From contig NW_026262668.1 in assembly GCF_021869535.1 (NCBI RefSeq), positions 9,780,348-9,844,347 on the forward strand: 64,000 nt of DNA. The letters are read 5' to 3'. Source of the stretch: Mytilus californianus. Lineage: Eukaryota > Mollusca > Bivalvia > Mytilida > Mytilidae. A program made the translations under genes and the position numbers. This document shows positions 44,868 through 55,795 of this stretch, in pieces (the stretch's first letter is position 1; each line of letters starts with the position of its first letter). The notes below the pieces were generated by a model that saw only the letters and a program-made list of their open reading frames with translations, did not search any database and had not been told where the DNA came from.

Positions 44868-45445
44868 AAAAATACGGGACTTCGAGGTAAATTCTAAACG
44901 GAAAGTCCCTAATCAAATGGCAAAATCAAAAACTGAAACACATCAAACGAACGGATAACAATTGTCATATTCCTGACTTGGTACAGACATTTTTTTCTGT
45001 AGAAAATGGTGGATTAAACCTGGTTTTATAGCCAGCTTCACCTCTCATATGTATGACAGTCGCATAAAATTCCATTATATTGACGACGATGTGTGAACAA
45101 AACAAACAGACATAATAGTTAAAAATGTAAAAAAATAAAGGTACAGCAGGCAACATTGTGTTATAATCTTAGTCACTATAAAAACAAAACAAATATTTCA
45201 ACAAAGAAAAACAAAAAGGCATATAGACAAAGCACATAAGCAAAAACGAAAGACAAGAATACTAAAATTTACCATAGCACAATAACACAATGACGGGATG
45301 TATAAGTACCGAGCCACGTCAAATGGATTGGGCCAAAAATAGACTAAACAGTTAAAACAATAATTTACAAAGACAAAAAAAAAAAGAGTACCATAACACG
45401 TCATTAAGATGACAAACAACGTCAGTTCTTAGAATCTATACTTAA
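44868..45445 (+). repeat. Mussel TACGGGACTTCGAGG dispersed repeat
   Basis: It starts at TACGGGACTTCGAGGTAAAT with a CGGAAAGTCCCTAATC partner and runs through CATATTCCTGACTTGGTACA to AACGTCAGTTCTTAGAATC. I recognise the whole block as a frequent mussel repeat that tends to lie next to Penelope-type RT fragments, as here. Confidence 0.55.
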
Positions 45446-45469
45446 AGACCATCGTTTATTATTTGTGAA

Positions 45470-46690
45470 GTTGAAAAGGAATATTTACCCACAAGGTCTT
45501 CCGATGAACTTTTTTGGAAAAAGGACGAGACGTTCTTTGACATACCACTGGCTCATCAACTTTCTGCTCAGACACTGGTGACGGTTTACAAAGTCTGAGT
45601 AGCATCTGCAAGCTCTTGAATATCGAATGAGTTGGGAAATGTATATCCCATATGCAGGAGAAGTTGGTATATTGCTACTAAGGTTGGAGAAACTGATAAT
45701 TTCAAAATTAAAATCGTCTTGTTTGTCATAAATTCTGGTACTAAGATGACCGCTCATGCCAAATTTGAGGTATGAGTCTAAAAATGAGGCAGAGGAAGCC
45801 GCGTCTGTTGTTTCATTAATTTCTAGTTCTGAGGGATATATTAATGGAATTTAATCAGAAAAGTCTGGATTGTTAATGGAAAGAACAATATATATGAATG
45901 TGAAATTAAATGATATGGCTTCTTTGATCTTCTTGTTTTTTACAAATGTCTGAAGGAACTCCGACTAAATGAAGATAAGAAGACGTCGCTGCCGCACAGT
46001 TCGCTCTCATAGAAATACCGATAATTTGGTGACAAAGTCTACCTCCAAATTCAACAAATATGTTGTCAATAAGAAACTCCAGCATACTGGTCATTTGTTC
46101 CTCTGTGTAGCATGTTTTATTTTTTTGTTCACTATTAACAAAATATGCCGTATGGTATCCAAAAGTAATAAACGTATAGCGTGCGCTACCATTTTTATGT
46201 TGAAAAGCATTGTAGATTTAAATTATTTCTTTTAGACGATTTTTCAATTACACATATAGGGAATGGTGGTACACAGGGTTAAAAAATTAAACGTTTTGAT
46301 AGAACTAATTTCAGAGAAAGATCGAGATTTACATTTATTCAGAAGTTCTTTAAGAGTTTTTTTTAAAATCCATATATGGTTAATACCACTATGCGAGTAA
46401 ACAGTTACACGGTATTTCTGAAAACCCTCTTTCATTGCAGAAAGAATCTTTGTCAATCTAATGGACAATTCTTTCGTCGAACATGCAGATGAGCTGGCAA
46501 TGTACGGCTGTTTGTATGGAATTTTGTGAAGCTTAGGTATCCAATACAAACAAGGTAAGTCCTCCGATTTGCTGCTCAAAGTAATGTTCATTGAAGCTAT
46601 TAAGGACTTATGAATCACCAAAATCTCATCCTTGTCAAATGATGTTTTTGTATGTGGGATTACATGAGTGCTTATTTATTCCTAATTCTT
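45470..46690 (-). mobile_element. Decayed Penelope-like element, RT region
   Basis: Reading on the minus strand: RT fingers with YWIPKLHKIPYKQPYIASSS, then HSGINHIWILKK and ISSIKTFNFLTLCTTIPY (46,621-46,244). Next comes LIDNIFVEFGG with a mutated GISMRANCA (the RT motif usually GIPMGTNCAPL; 46,094-45,906), and finally IYDKQDDFNFEIISF and PAYGIYISQLIRYSRAC (45,757-45,485). The PKLHK motif and overall order fit Penelope-like RT. Frames are broken between pieces, and no YADD box is readable. It sits inside the TIR element. Confidence 0.65.
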
Positions 46691-47216
46691 TTACAAGACA
46701 CTCGTAGTAGTACGATTTGCATACTAAGACAAGTCACGAGTAGTTAAATTGTTTAATGTACGTTTTGCCAATTACAGCATCTAATTTTGGTTTTAAAGGC
46801 TTTTTTTCTTTTTAGTCAGTTGGTAAATTGTGTAACCTCGTTTAATTACAAGCGTTTTTAAACAAACTATCAATATTGAGCTGAAACAAATATATATTAA
46901 TTTGGATCTAAACCATGACAAACTTGATCAAAACCATGACGAATTTCTAGACACTTAACCGAACCATGTCATAACTTAACCAAACCATAGCAATTTCGAT
47001 AGTTTGCTTATTCTGCGTTAGTTTCTTGAAAACAACAATTCCAATGTAGATCGTTTGACTAACAATGCATATTCAAACATCTTATTTGCTTTTTATTTGC
47101 TCGTTTGAATAGAACTGAGGCAATTGTTCGGGGAAGTAACTTAACACAACCATGTTCATCTTAACCAAACTATGACAAAATCACTGTACTAAACGCTTCT
47201 CGATATGACGAGGTTA

Positions 47217-48752
47217 CTACCCGTGTTTTTGTGAAGCTGGTGCATTAGGATTCCTTGATTTCCACACTGATGTATAGCCTCTGTCCACATTCTCATTCCA
47301 ATGACATACTGCCAAATTTGATCTTAATTTATATTGATCATCACCAAAGCAAATTCTTTTGTCTTGAAATATGTTCAAAACATTGTTTAAACTTTCAACA
47401 TAAAATGTGTCTTTAGCAAGAATGTAATCTTGAGGATATTTATAAATGGTTGAACTTTTTATAGCAGACTCTAACATTTTTCTGACTTTTCCATTTGTAA
47501 TTACAATCCTAGATGGCTCATAGTTTGAATCAACTTTGCACCTTGATGAATGATGACAATTTACATGGTTATTACAATAATGTTCAACAATGTTATCCAA
47601 ACTTTCCTTAAGTTTTAGAGAATTTTGCTCACAGTTACGGACGGCCCAGTTAATGTGTGTTGCTATGGGTTCAACTTTATCTCCCTGCTGTACACTCCAA
47701 CTTATACCCTCTGAACGTTTTGTACCTTTTGAAATCTTGGTGACAGCTTTTTTTACAGCCTTGACAGCATGCCATAAGTCATTCTGATTAACAGTAAATT
47801 GAGTGTCCCTCACAAATTTATTTACAGCCAAATTTCTATCATGTGCATGAATTTTAATGGACACATTTTTATTCTCCAAATTTTCATAAATTATTTGTGT
47901 TCCCAGTCTTTCATGTCGTTGGGCAACTTTATCCTGTGACTTTGTAACATGTTCGCAGTCCATCACTTTGTGAGTTTTTTCTCCTAATGCTACAACTGTA
48001 GTATCTTTCGCATTTTTCCTCCAACCATGTCTAGCATCTGTCATGATGTTGATGCCATCTAGGTCATCATATGAAGAAATTTCATCATTTATGGCATTGT
48101 CAACTGATTGAACACTTTCATTTTCAGCATGTTCTTTATATTTTCTAAAGAACTTTGATCTTCTATCTTTAGTGATGCAGCCAATTCCTGCCCCATTTAC
48201 AAATCTAGTGTAATGTACTGGTAAAAGTCCACTACTATAAAATGCATGACAAATCCTGTGATTGACCAAGAACTCATCATTTGGAAGGTACGATGATGAC
48301 GACCATAAATAGGAATGTGATTTTTCCTTGGTACACATTAGTCTTACAGATGCTACATGTCCTTTCATAGTTCTTTTCAAAACTTTTAGCTTTCCATTAC
48401 AAAAACTGGTATGTGCTTCAAAAAGTTCTCCATATGTATCCAAAGATTTTTCTGCAGTAACGAACAGTCCTTGGTCTACATCCTGGCGTTTTGTTTGGGA
48501 ATAGGTGGATGGGAAAGGATGAAGTTCTTTCGAATTGTCACTTCCAAGTTGTTGTTTAATCCAAAAGTCTAAAAGTTCCTTTATAATTAAACTATTGTTA
48601 ACTGGCTTATTCAAAGTTAAAGTCAAATAACTCTTTACTCTTTGAAGTTTTTCCAAAATTCTACTTTTGACAGTCTCATCACCAGGAATTTCTATTCTAA
48701 AATTGGGAGGACGTTTTCGTGAAGAATCTTGTTTTTCAGGAGCCATGATCAT
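47217..48752 (-). pseudogene. DDE-transposase-like ORF, C-terminus replaced by an insertion
   Basis: The frame is open for 511 codons from ATG at 48752. Residues 510-511 and the TAG come from the inserted TIR, so the native protein was longer. Candidate catalytic residues: Asp239 in IMTDARHGW, Asp305 in AHDRN or Asp325 in NDLWHAVKAVKK, and Glu453 in YVESLNNVLN, followed by LAVCHWNENVDR (~480-491). Residues 393-405 form a Cys/His cluster (C..NC H H..C). This D...D(x)WH..K...E plus HWNEN.DR order matches a family of uncharacterised invertebrate transposon proteins I remember, with RNase H-like transposase logic; superfamily not assigned. The N-terminus is basic and helix-rich. Except for the insertion it has no stop, so the element was recently intact. 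Confidence 0.6.
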
Positions 48753-49231
48753 GAAAGAAATTGAAGGAATGAGCAGAAATGGGATATGAAATAATCAGGA
48801 GATTATGTTTCATGATATTCAGTTACAGCTGGTGCCAACTTAGAAAAATGTATCTAAAGGGTTCATGATCATTGATTTTCATATAAATAAAAGTGATCAA
48901 TGCAAATGTCTTTGATCATTACATGGCTTTTTCAATAAATTAATTTTGGATTTTTTTTTTTTTTTTTTTTTTTTTGTGATTTGTTGTCAAAAAATAGTAT
49001 TTCATTTCTTGCTAAATGAATAACTACATGTAATCCCCTAGTTGCCTCTGGACTTGACATGCAATCCCCTAATTGCCTCTGGACTTGTTTACATCTAATG
49101 TACAAATTTTATCAGGTCACCTGCAGAGTCAGCAACTTTCTGCACACATAACCTGGTGATAAAATCCAGACCAGATTATCTTTGAAGTCATATAAATATT
49201 TTGTTTGTGTGCATTCTACATTATCCTAAAA
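48753..49231. promoter_or_regulatory. Shared intergenic region between two divergent ORFs
   Basis: It separates the minus-strand transposase-like ORF from the plus-strand Cys/Trp-rich pseudogene by 479 bp. It contains a 25-nt T run (48,951-48,975) and a tandem 31-bp duplication with CCTCTGGACTTG (49,033-49,090). A bidirectional promoter is plausible but not demonstrable. Confidence 0.3.
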
Positions 49232-49741
49232 ATGAGTGATAAGAAAGTTACTATGGAATTAAGTGATATTCAATAAGAAACTATAAAAAATTTGTTTGGG
49301 CATAATGATTGGGAAATTAAAATTCTTGATGACTCTGCTGTTACTAATGAAAAAGGCGGGAATGCACAAAATCCACAGAACAGAGTACTCAAACAGGCAA
49401 TAATGAGGAAGATGAAGACGATGATCAGCCTGGGTATTTCATACATCAAGACCCGTCCCAGGAAGAATGCAGATATTGCTTTTGTAAGCCATGCATTACG
49501 GATGAACAAAACAGACAAATGTGGTGGCATGGTCAGTCAGAATTAAGTACCCCATCAAAGAAACTCGAGTTTGAGAAAGGAACACTACAACAGATTTTGG
49601 ACTATGCTTCTCCATCGTAGTGCGTGGAATGATGATAGATATTTAGTTATGAAAGCAGATGCCATGACCAGGGACCACAGAACCCAAAGATTTGACTGGC
49701 ACAAGAGAGACATTATGCCAAAATGTGTTGTGACACTTGTT
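49232..49741 (+). pseudogene. P2X7 intracellular-domain-like pseudogene, 5' part
   Basis: From ATG 49232 the frame hits a stop within 20 codons. Downstream frames encode an acidic stretch (NNEEDEDDDQ), then EECRYCFCKPCITDE with QMWWHGQSE, then after a frameshift (about 49,560-49,572) HYNRFWTMLLHRSAWNDDRY, and RDIMPKCVVTLV ending at 49741. The C-x2-C-x-C-x2-C, WW and RFW..L..R..W order resembles the Zn-binding 'P2X purinoreceptor 7 intracellular domain' family that is expanded in molluscs. The family's ending (RYWFPNP...PYMGHMWE) is found 3.2 kb away at 52,911. At least one stop, one frameshift and an insertion inactivate it. Confidence 0.6.
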
Positions 49742-52700
49742 AAGTCTCCCAAACGAAGTTTGGGAAGACTTATTGTTTTTGCTCAGTTCTTATTATTATT
49801 ATTATTATTCTTCCTCTTCCTCTTCCGCCGCTTTTAAATTTGAACTTGTCCGCACCCGTTCTCCAAAACCGCTTGTCAGATTAACTTAGGGTTTCACAAT
49901 ATGTTAGACTAACATGTCTAGTGGTGCAATCAGGGTTTTTTTTTGTGCAATGGGGTTTATAAAGGGGTACTTTGAGGGGCAAAAAGAAAAGAGGGTTTTA
50001 CTATAGAACCCTATGGGATTTTATTTTTTTAAATTTTCAAATGATTATAAATTGAAAACCGTTTGTGATAGACACAATCTTTTTAATTGAAAATGTTCTA
50101 AATGATAAAACCCATTAAATGAAATACAGGGTTAGTCCCCAGGGGTCATCCCCACCCCCTGCCATTTAAGAAAGTTCTAATACCTTGTAAGTGGTCAAGA
50201 TCCCCACCCCTAAACCATATATATTCTGGTTTGTCATGCTAAGATGGTTTGAATGATATACAGGGTTAGTCCCCAGGGGTCATCCCGACCCCCTGCCATT
50301 TGAGAAAGTTCTAATATCTTGAAAATGGTCGAGATCCCCACCCCTAAACCATATATATTCTGGTTTGTCATGCTATGATGGTTTGAATGATATACAAGGT
50401 TAGTCCCCAGGGGTCATCCCGACCCCCTGCCATTTGAGAAAGTTCTAATATCTTGAAAATGGTCGAGATCCCCACCCCTAAACCATATATATTCTGGTTT
50501 GTCATGCTATGATGGTTTGAATGATATACAAGGTTAGTCCCCAGGGGTCATCCCGACCCCCTGCCATTTGAGAAAGTTCTAATATCTTGTAAATGGTCGA
50601 GATCCCCACCCCTAAACCATATATATTCTGGTTTGTCATGATAAAGCACATCAAATGAAATACAGGGTTAGTCCCCATGGGTCACCCCCACCCCATACCA
50701 TTTAAGAAAGTTCTAATATCTTTGTAAGTGGTCAAGATCCCCACCCCTAAACCATATATATTCTGGTTTGTCATGCTAAGATGGTTTGAATGATATACAG
50801 GGTTAGTCCCCAGGGGTCATCCCGACCCCCTGCCATTTGAGAAAGTTCTAATATCTTGTAAATGGTCGAGATCCCCACCCCTAAACCATATATATTCTGG
50901 TTTGTCATGCTAAGATGGTTTGAATGATATACAGGGTTAGTCCCCAGGGGTCATCCCGACCCCCTGCCATTTGAGAAAGTTCTAATATCTTGTAAATGGT
51001 CAAGATCCCCACCCCTAAACCATATATATTCTGGTTTGTCATGCTAAGAAGGTTTGAATGATATACAGGGTTAGTCCCCAGGGGTCATTCCGACCCCCTG
51101 CCATTTGAGAAAGTTCTTATATCTTGTAAATGGTCGAGATCCCCACCCCTAAACCATATATATTCTGGTTTGTCATGATAAAGCACATCAAATGAAATAC
51201 AGGGTTAGTCCTCAGGGGTCACCCCACCCCCTGCCATTTAAGAAAGTTCTAATGTAAGTGGTTAAGATCCCCACCCCTAAACCATATATATTCTGGTTTG
51301 TCATGCTATGATGGTTTGAACGATATACAGGGTTAGTCCCCAGGGGTCACCCACTCCCTGCCATTTAAGAAAGTTCTAATGTAAGTGGTTAAGATCCCCA
51401 CCCGTAAACCATATATATTCTGGTTTGTCATGCGAAGATGGTTTGAATGATATACAGGGTTAGTCCCCAGGGGTCACCCCAGCCCCTTCTATTTAAGAAA
51501 GTTCTAATATCTTGTAAATGGTCGAGATCCCCACCCCTAAACCATATATATTCTGGTTTGTCATGATAAAGCACATCAAATGAAATACAGGGTTAGTCCT
51601 CAGGGGTCACCCCCACCCCCTGCCATTTAAGAAAGTTCTAATGTAAGTGGTTAAGATCCCCACCCCTAAACCATATATATTCTGGTTTGTCATGCTATGA
51701 TGGTTTGAACGATATACAGGGTTAGTCCCCAGGGGTCATCCCGACCCCATCCCATTTGAGAAAGTTCTAATATCTTGTAAATGGTCGAGATCCCCATCCC
51801 TAAACCATATATATTCTGGTTTGTCATGATAAAGCACATCAAATGAAATACAGGGTTAGTCCCCAGGGGTCACCCCCACCCCCTGCCATTTAAGAAAGTT
51901 CTAATATCTTGTAAGTGGTCGAGATCCCCACCCCTAAACCATATATATTCTGGTTTGTCATGCGAAGATGGTTTGAATGATATACAGGGTTAGCCCCCAG
52001 CCCCTTCTATTTAAGAAAGTTCTAATATCTTGTAAGTGGTCAAGATCCCCACCCCTAAACCATATATATTCTGGTTTGTCATGCGAAGATGGTTTGAATG
52101 ATATACAGGGTTAGCCCCCAGGGGTCACCCCTAGCCCCTTCTATTTAAGAAAGTTCTAATATCTTGTAAGTGGTCAAGATCCCCACCCCTAAACCATATA
52201 TATTCTGGTTTGTCATACCAAGATGGTTTGAATGATATACATGGTTAGTCCCCAGGGTTCACCCCCACCCCCTGCTATTTAAGAAAGTTCTAATATCTTG
52301 TAAGTGGTCAAGATCCCCACCCTAAACCATATATATTCTGGTTTGTCATACCAAGATGGTTTGAATGATATACAGGGTTAGTCCCCAGGGGTCATCCGGA
52401 CCTCCTGCCATTTGAGAAAGTTCTAATATCTTGTAAATGGTCGAGATCCCCACCCCTAAACCATATATATTCCTGTTCATCATGTCTCGAACATTTGAAT
52501 GACGTATACGGTCAGTCCCCACTGGGTTCCCCCACCCCCAATGTTCTAATATCTTGTAAATGGTCGAGATCCCCACCCCTAGACCATATATATTCCTGTT
52601 CGTCGTTTCTCGAACATTTGAATGATGTATAGGGTCAGTCCCCAGGGGTTCCCCCACCCCCAATGTTCTAGTATCTTGTAAATGGTCGAGATCCCCACCC

Positions 52701-52904
52701 CTAAACCATATATATTCTGGTTTGTCATGCCAAGATGATTTGAATGATATACAGGGTTAGTCCCCAGGCATCACTAATGCATTAACTTTACTGGACCAAA
52801 CCAATTTTCACTGGACTTTGTCCAATGTCAGGCGACACTGGGAATTACAAATTATGGGAGCTTCGTTTGGGAGACTTCGTAACAGCAACCTGTTACAATC
52901 ATTT
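49742..52904. mobile_element. Helentron/pearl-like non-autonomous element with central tandem array
   Basis: The left end is AAGTCTCCCAAACGAAG (49742-49758), itself part of a hairpin. The same 17 bp recur inverted at 52861-52877. Just after that is a 7-bp hairpin GTAACAG-CAAC-CTGTTAC (52879-52896), then a short tail. CTTGTT occurs immediately before the left end and at 52905-52910. Subterminal inverted repeats, a 3'-end hairpin and a central minisatellite match HINE/Helentron-derived elements such as the bivalve pearl family. The host frame resumes exactly at 52911, so the boundaries are well supported. Confidence 0.65.
50129..52775 (+). repeat. ~135-bp tandem array, 20 copies
   Basis: Each unit carries CAGGGTTAGTCCCCAGGGGT, CATTTGAGAAAGTTCTAATA, GAGATCCCCACCCCTAAACC and CATATATATTCTGGTTTGTC. 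Twenty copies of the last block are countable from 50,216 to 52,706. Units vary in a few positions and by small deletions (e.g. 51,250; 51,990), and two near 52,460-52,660 are a diverged subtype. Confidence 0.9.
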
Positions 52905-52910
52905 CTTGTT

Positions 52911-52967
52911 CGTTATTGGTTTCCCAATCCTGGTGGGTTTCCGTACATGGGACACATGTGGGAATAA
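52911..52967 (+). pseudogene. P2X7 intracellular-domain-like pseudogene, 3' end
   Basis: The frame directly after the inserted element reads RYWFPNPGGFPYMGHMWE and stops at TAA (52965-52967). Joined across the insertion it follows MPKCVVTLV in frame. This is the expected C-terminal motif of the family, so the two pieces are one interrupted gene. Confidence 0.65.
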
Positions 52968-53535
52968 TTTTCTTTATTCTGCTGCTGGATTTTTATTAAT
53001 TTAATTGAAAGTCCTTTGTTCTGTATATAACACATATTTTGGAGGGAAAATGATTGTGACCGGATAACATTGAATTTTATGACTGTAGTTTCACTTTTTG
53101 GCAAATTAGCTGCATATTTATTTGGTTCTTTGAATTATGAAAGAAATATAGAATGGATTTAAGGATTATGTAAGAATGAAATAATTTTAACACAACAGGT
53201 AAGGTGTTTGTTGATTTTTTGCATGGAAGCATGGCTGCATGGCAACATTTACTTCCTGTGTAAACAAAAACAATGTTTATATCCGCCCAGCTGTCAATCA
53301 AAGTATATTTCAAATGAAAAGTACCTCTGCTTCATGATTTGTTTTAGGAATATAAAGAAATAAAATTAGTTAATAATTTTTATTTATCCTGCAACATATT
53401 ATATAGTTCAGTTCTAGGTTCTGTGACAATTTTTTTTCTAAAAATCACTCTGAGAACAAGGTAATTCTAAAAAATATGTCCCTGAAATGAATGTGGCTAA
53501 GAAATTTGAATTTACCACTATTTCATTCATTGGCT
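52968..53535. other. No feature recognised
   Basis: AT-rich sequence after the pseudogene; may include its 3' UTR. Confidence 0.3.
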
Positions 53536-53539
53536 GCTA

Positions 53540-53862
53540 TTAATTCATGTGTGTGTTCTCCTGGCTAAATTCAACTTAGATTTGTAAATAGTGTACATAT
53601 TATGTTTATTTTAATTTATAACTGTACTATTTATTACATGTAACTTCTGTATACCATTGTATTGACGAAGGTAATGAATATGACAAAACAATCATATTTA
53701 AAAAAGCTATGTACATTTATAAGGCATATTAATTCATGTGTGTGTTCTCCTGGCTAAATTCAACTTATATTTGTAAATAGTGTACATATTATGTTTATTT
53801 TAATTTATAACTGTACTATTTATTACATGTAACTTCTGTATACCATTGTATTGACGAAGGTT
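53540..53862 (+). repeat. Direct duplication, ~133-bp units
   Basis: 53,540-53,672 and 53,728-53,861 are almost identical (AATTCATGTGTGTGTTCTCC to TGTATTGACGAAGGT), separated by 55 bp. This points to a recent local duplication. Confidence 0.8.
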
Positions 53863-54184
53863 TGTCAGAATAAAGATATAATCGAGAGAAACTGAAAAAA
53901 ATAATCAAGGTTAATTGTATAGAAGATTTGAATGATTTGGAGTATAATACTAATTATATTGACTAATCAAAGTGCCCACATGGTAGGAGAATAATTACAG
54001 TTTAATTATCGCTACCAGACAAAACATGCAACATGATTTCAATGATTAAGGAGATTAAAACATTCAACATATATATACATTTATTAAAGAAAAGAACTGC
54101 ATATAATATTCTGGAGAATACAAATATAAAAAAACCCAGCAATACTGATTCCACTTGGAACACAAACAATACATATAATAAAGG

Positions 54185-54525
54185 GGGACAGATCTTCAGT
54201 CAATTATTTACTAGTGCATCGATCTCTTTCTTTAATAGTTTATGAATTATGTATATGATATTTGTTTCCTAGTTTCTTTAAAAGCCAAATTAGTTTTTTC
54301 ATCAGAAAGTTTACTATAATTCTTATTACTATTTAGTTGATCAAAGTATGGTACGCGTACTGTTCTTAAGCATGGGCATTGAATCAACAAATGGATTTCA
54401 TCTTCAGCATAATTTTTACATAAATTATATTTTCTTTCACTAATATCTATGTTACAATATCTTCTCTTCTCAATGTTGGGGTTATGTGAGCTTACTCTTT
54501 TACCTCAGAATCTTATTTCATTTTC
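54185..54525 (-). pseudogene. LINE ORF2 C-terminal Cys/His fragment (A)
   Basis: The minus strand reads RRYCNIDISERKYNLCKNYA then EDEIHLLIQCPCLRTVRVPY, a C-x2-C...E-x-H-x4-C knuckle typical of LINE ORF2 C-termini, ending with KETRKQISYT and a stop. Upstream RT sequence is absent. Confidence 0.55.
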
Positions 54526-54719
54526 AGTACCATATATACTTTATTTCTCATAAAACTACAATTACATAGTTATAGAGAACATATTATAAACATAACTATA
54601 AGGTACAAGTTTTACATGCATGTGTGAACAATACAATGAAATTAATTTGGAGGACTGACTTTCACATTTATAACTTTGATAATTTACATAATTTTTCTAA
54701 TATTACAATATTTGATGAG

Positions 54720-54960
54720 TTAAAACAGTTGATCAAATTTATAGATATTAGGGTTTGACAAACAGTATTGCTTTAAAAATTTCTTTCTTTCTAACCCAAA
54801 TGTTCTACAATTCATAATGTAATGGTGCTCGTCACCAATGTCGTTTGAGTCACAGAGACGGCAGACTAGGTCTTCTATCCGTAAACTCTGCCACCTTCCA
54901 GATTCAATCGGGAGATGGTGACTACCGCATCTAAATTTGCATAATTCATAAATGAAATTG
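54720..54960 (-). pseudogene. LINE ORF2 C-terminal Cys/His fragment (B)
   Basis: The minus strand reads HHLPIESGRWQSLR, CRLCDSNDIGDEHHYIMNC and CLSNPNIYKFDQLF with TAA at 54722-54720. It closely resembles the C-terminus of the 38.4-43.1 kb LINE (HRLPIESGRW, CELCDLKDLGDEFHYVMNC) and preserves the true end that copy has lost. Confidence 0.7.
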
Positions 54961-54964
54961 TAAG

Positions 54965-55795
54965 GTAACTAGAGGATCTAAAGAGCCTGTGTCGCTCACC
55001 TTGGTCTATGTGCATATTCAACAAAGGATACTCTCCAACATTGTAGACGAGAATAGAATTCATGACAGAAATCTGTTTTGTTGATCTTGTATTGCTGATC
55101 ATTTAGTCTGCTTAGTTTCTCTCTATCTTCTTTAGGTTTTGCTCAAAACACAAAACAGGGTAAAACAAATCCTCAATTATTTGTCTTGCTGATCATTCTT
55201 GCAATTCAAAGTTTCTCTTTATCTAGTATAGTTTTCAAGATAATAGGCAATAATGAAAACTAGAGTCTCGCTCACCTGATATTTTTGTTTACAATTGATG
55301 CATGAAATAATGCAACCATTATACTTTTGCTTTAGTTTCAGAGATATAAGCCAAAAACTGCATTTTACCCCTGTGTTCTATTTTTAGCCATGTCTGCCAT
55401 GTTGGTTGGCAGGCGGGGTCATAGGACACATCTTTTAAACAAGATACCCCAATGATGATTGTGGCCAAGTTTGGTTGAATTTGTCTATGTAGTTTCAGAG
55501 GACAAGATTTTGTAAAAGATTTACGAAAAATTGTTAAAAACTGAATTTGAAGGGCAATAACTCCTTAAGGGGTCAATTGACAATTTTGGTCATGTTGACT
55601 TATTTGTAGATCTTACTTTGCTGAACATTATTGCTGTTTACAGTTTGTCTCTATCTATAATAATATTCAAGATAATAACCAAAAACTGCAAATTTTCCTT
55701 AAAATTACCAATTCGGGGGCAGCAACCCAACAACGGGTTGTCTGATTCGTCTGAAAATTTCAGGGCAGGTAGATCTTAACCTGATAAACATTTTA
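54965..55795 (+). repeat. Bivalve CTAGAGGATCTAAAGAGCC repeat, left part
   Basis: It starts CTAGAGGATCTAAAGAGCCT then GTCGCTCACCTTGGTCTATG. It contains CCCAATGATGATTGTGGCCA and GGGGCAGCAACCCAACAACG. I recognise this as a frequent mollusc repeat. It is interrupted at 55,796 and continues at 60,288 (GATAAACATTTTA then ACCCATTGTCAGATTTG). Confidence 0.65.

Larger units (their letters stand above)
43483..47225. mobile_element. 3.74-kb TIR element inserted in the transposase ORF
   Basis: Both ends begin CACGGGTAGTAACCTCGTCA and are inverted copies over 87 bp (43483-43569 and 47139-47225) with one mismatch. Flanking TTTTT on both sides (43478-43482; 47226-47230) is consistent with a 5-bp target duplication. 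Both subterminal regions contain several ACCATG(A/T) motifs (left in inverse), as expected of transposase-binding sites. It encodes no transposase; it carries a family A fragment, a mussel repeat and a dead Penelope-like RT. CAC ends with a 5-bp duplication would fit a Transib-like element, but the superfamily is not assigned. Confidence 0.75.

Noticed and set aside
47217..48752. Host gene with unknown function
   Set aside because: Intron-free, transposase-like residue order and a transposon-rich context favour a mobile-element origin; kept as transposase-like rather than host.
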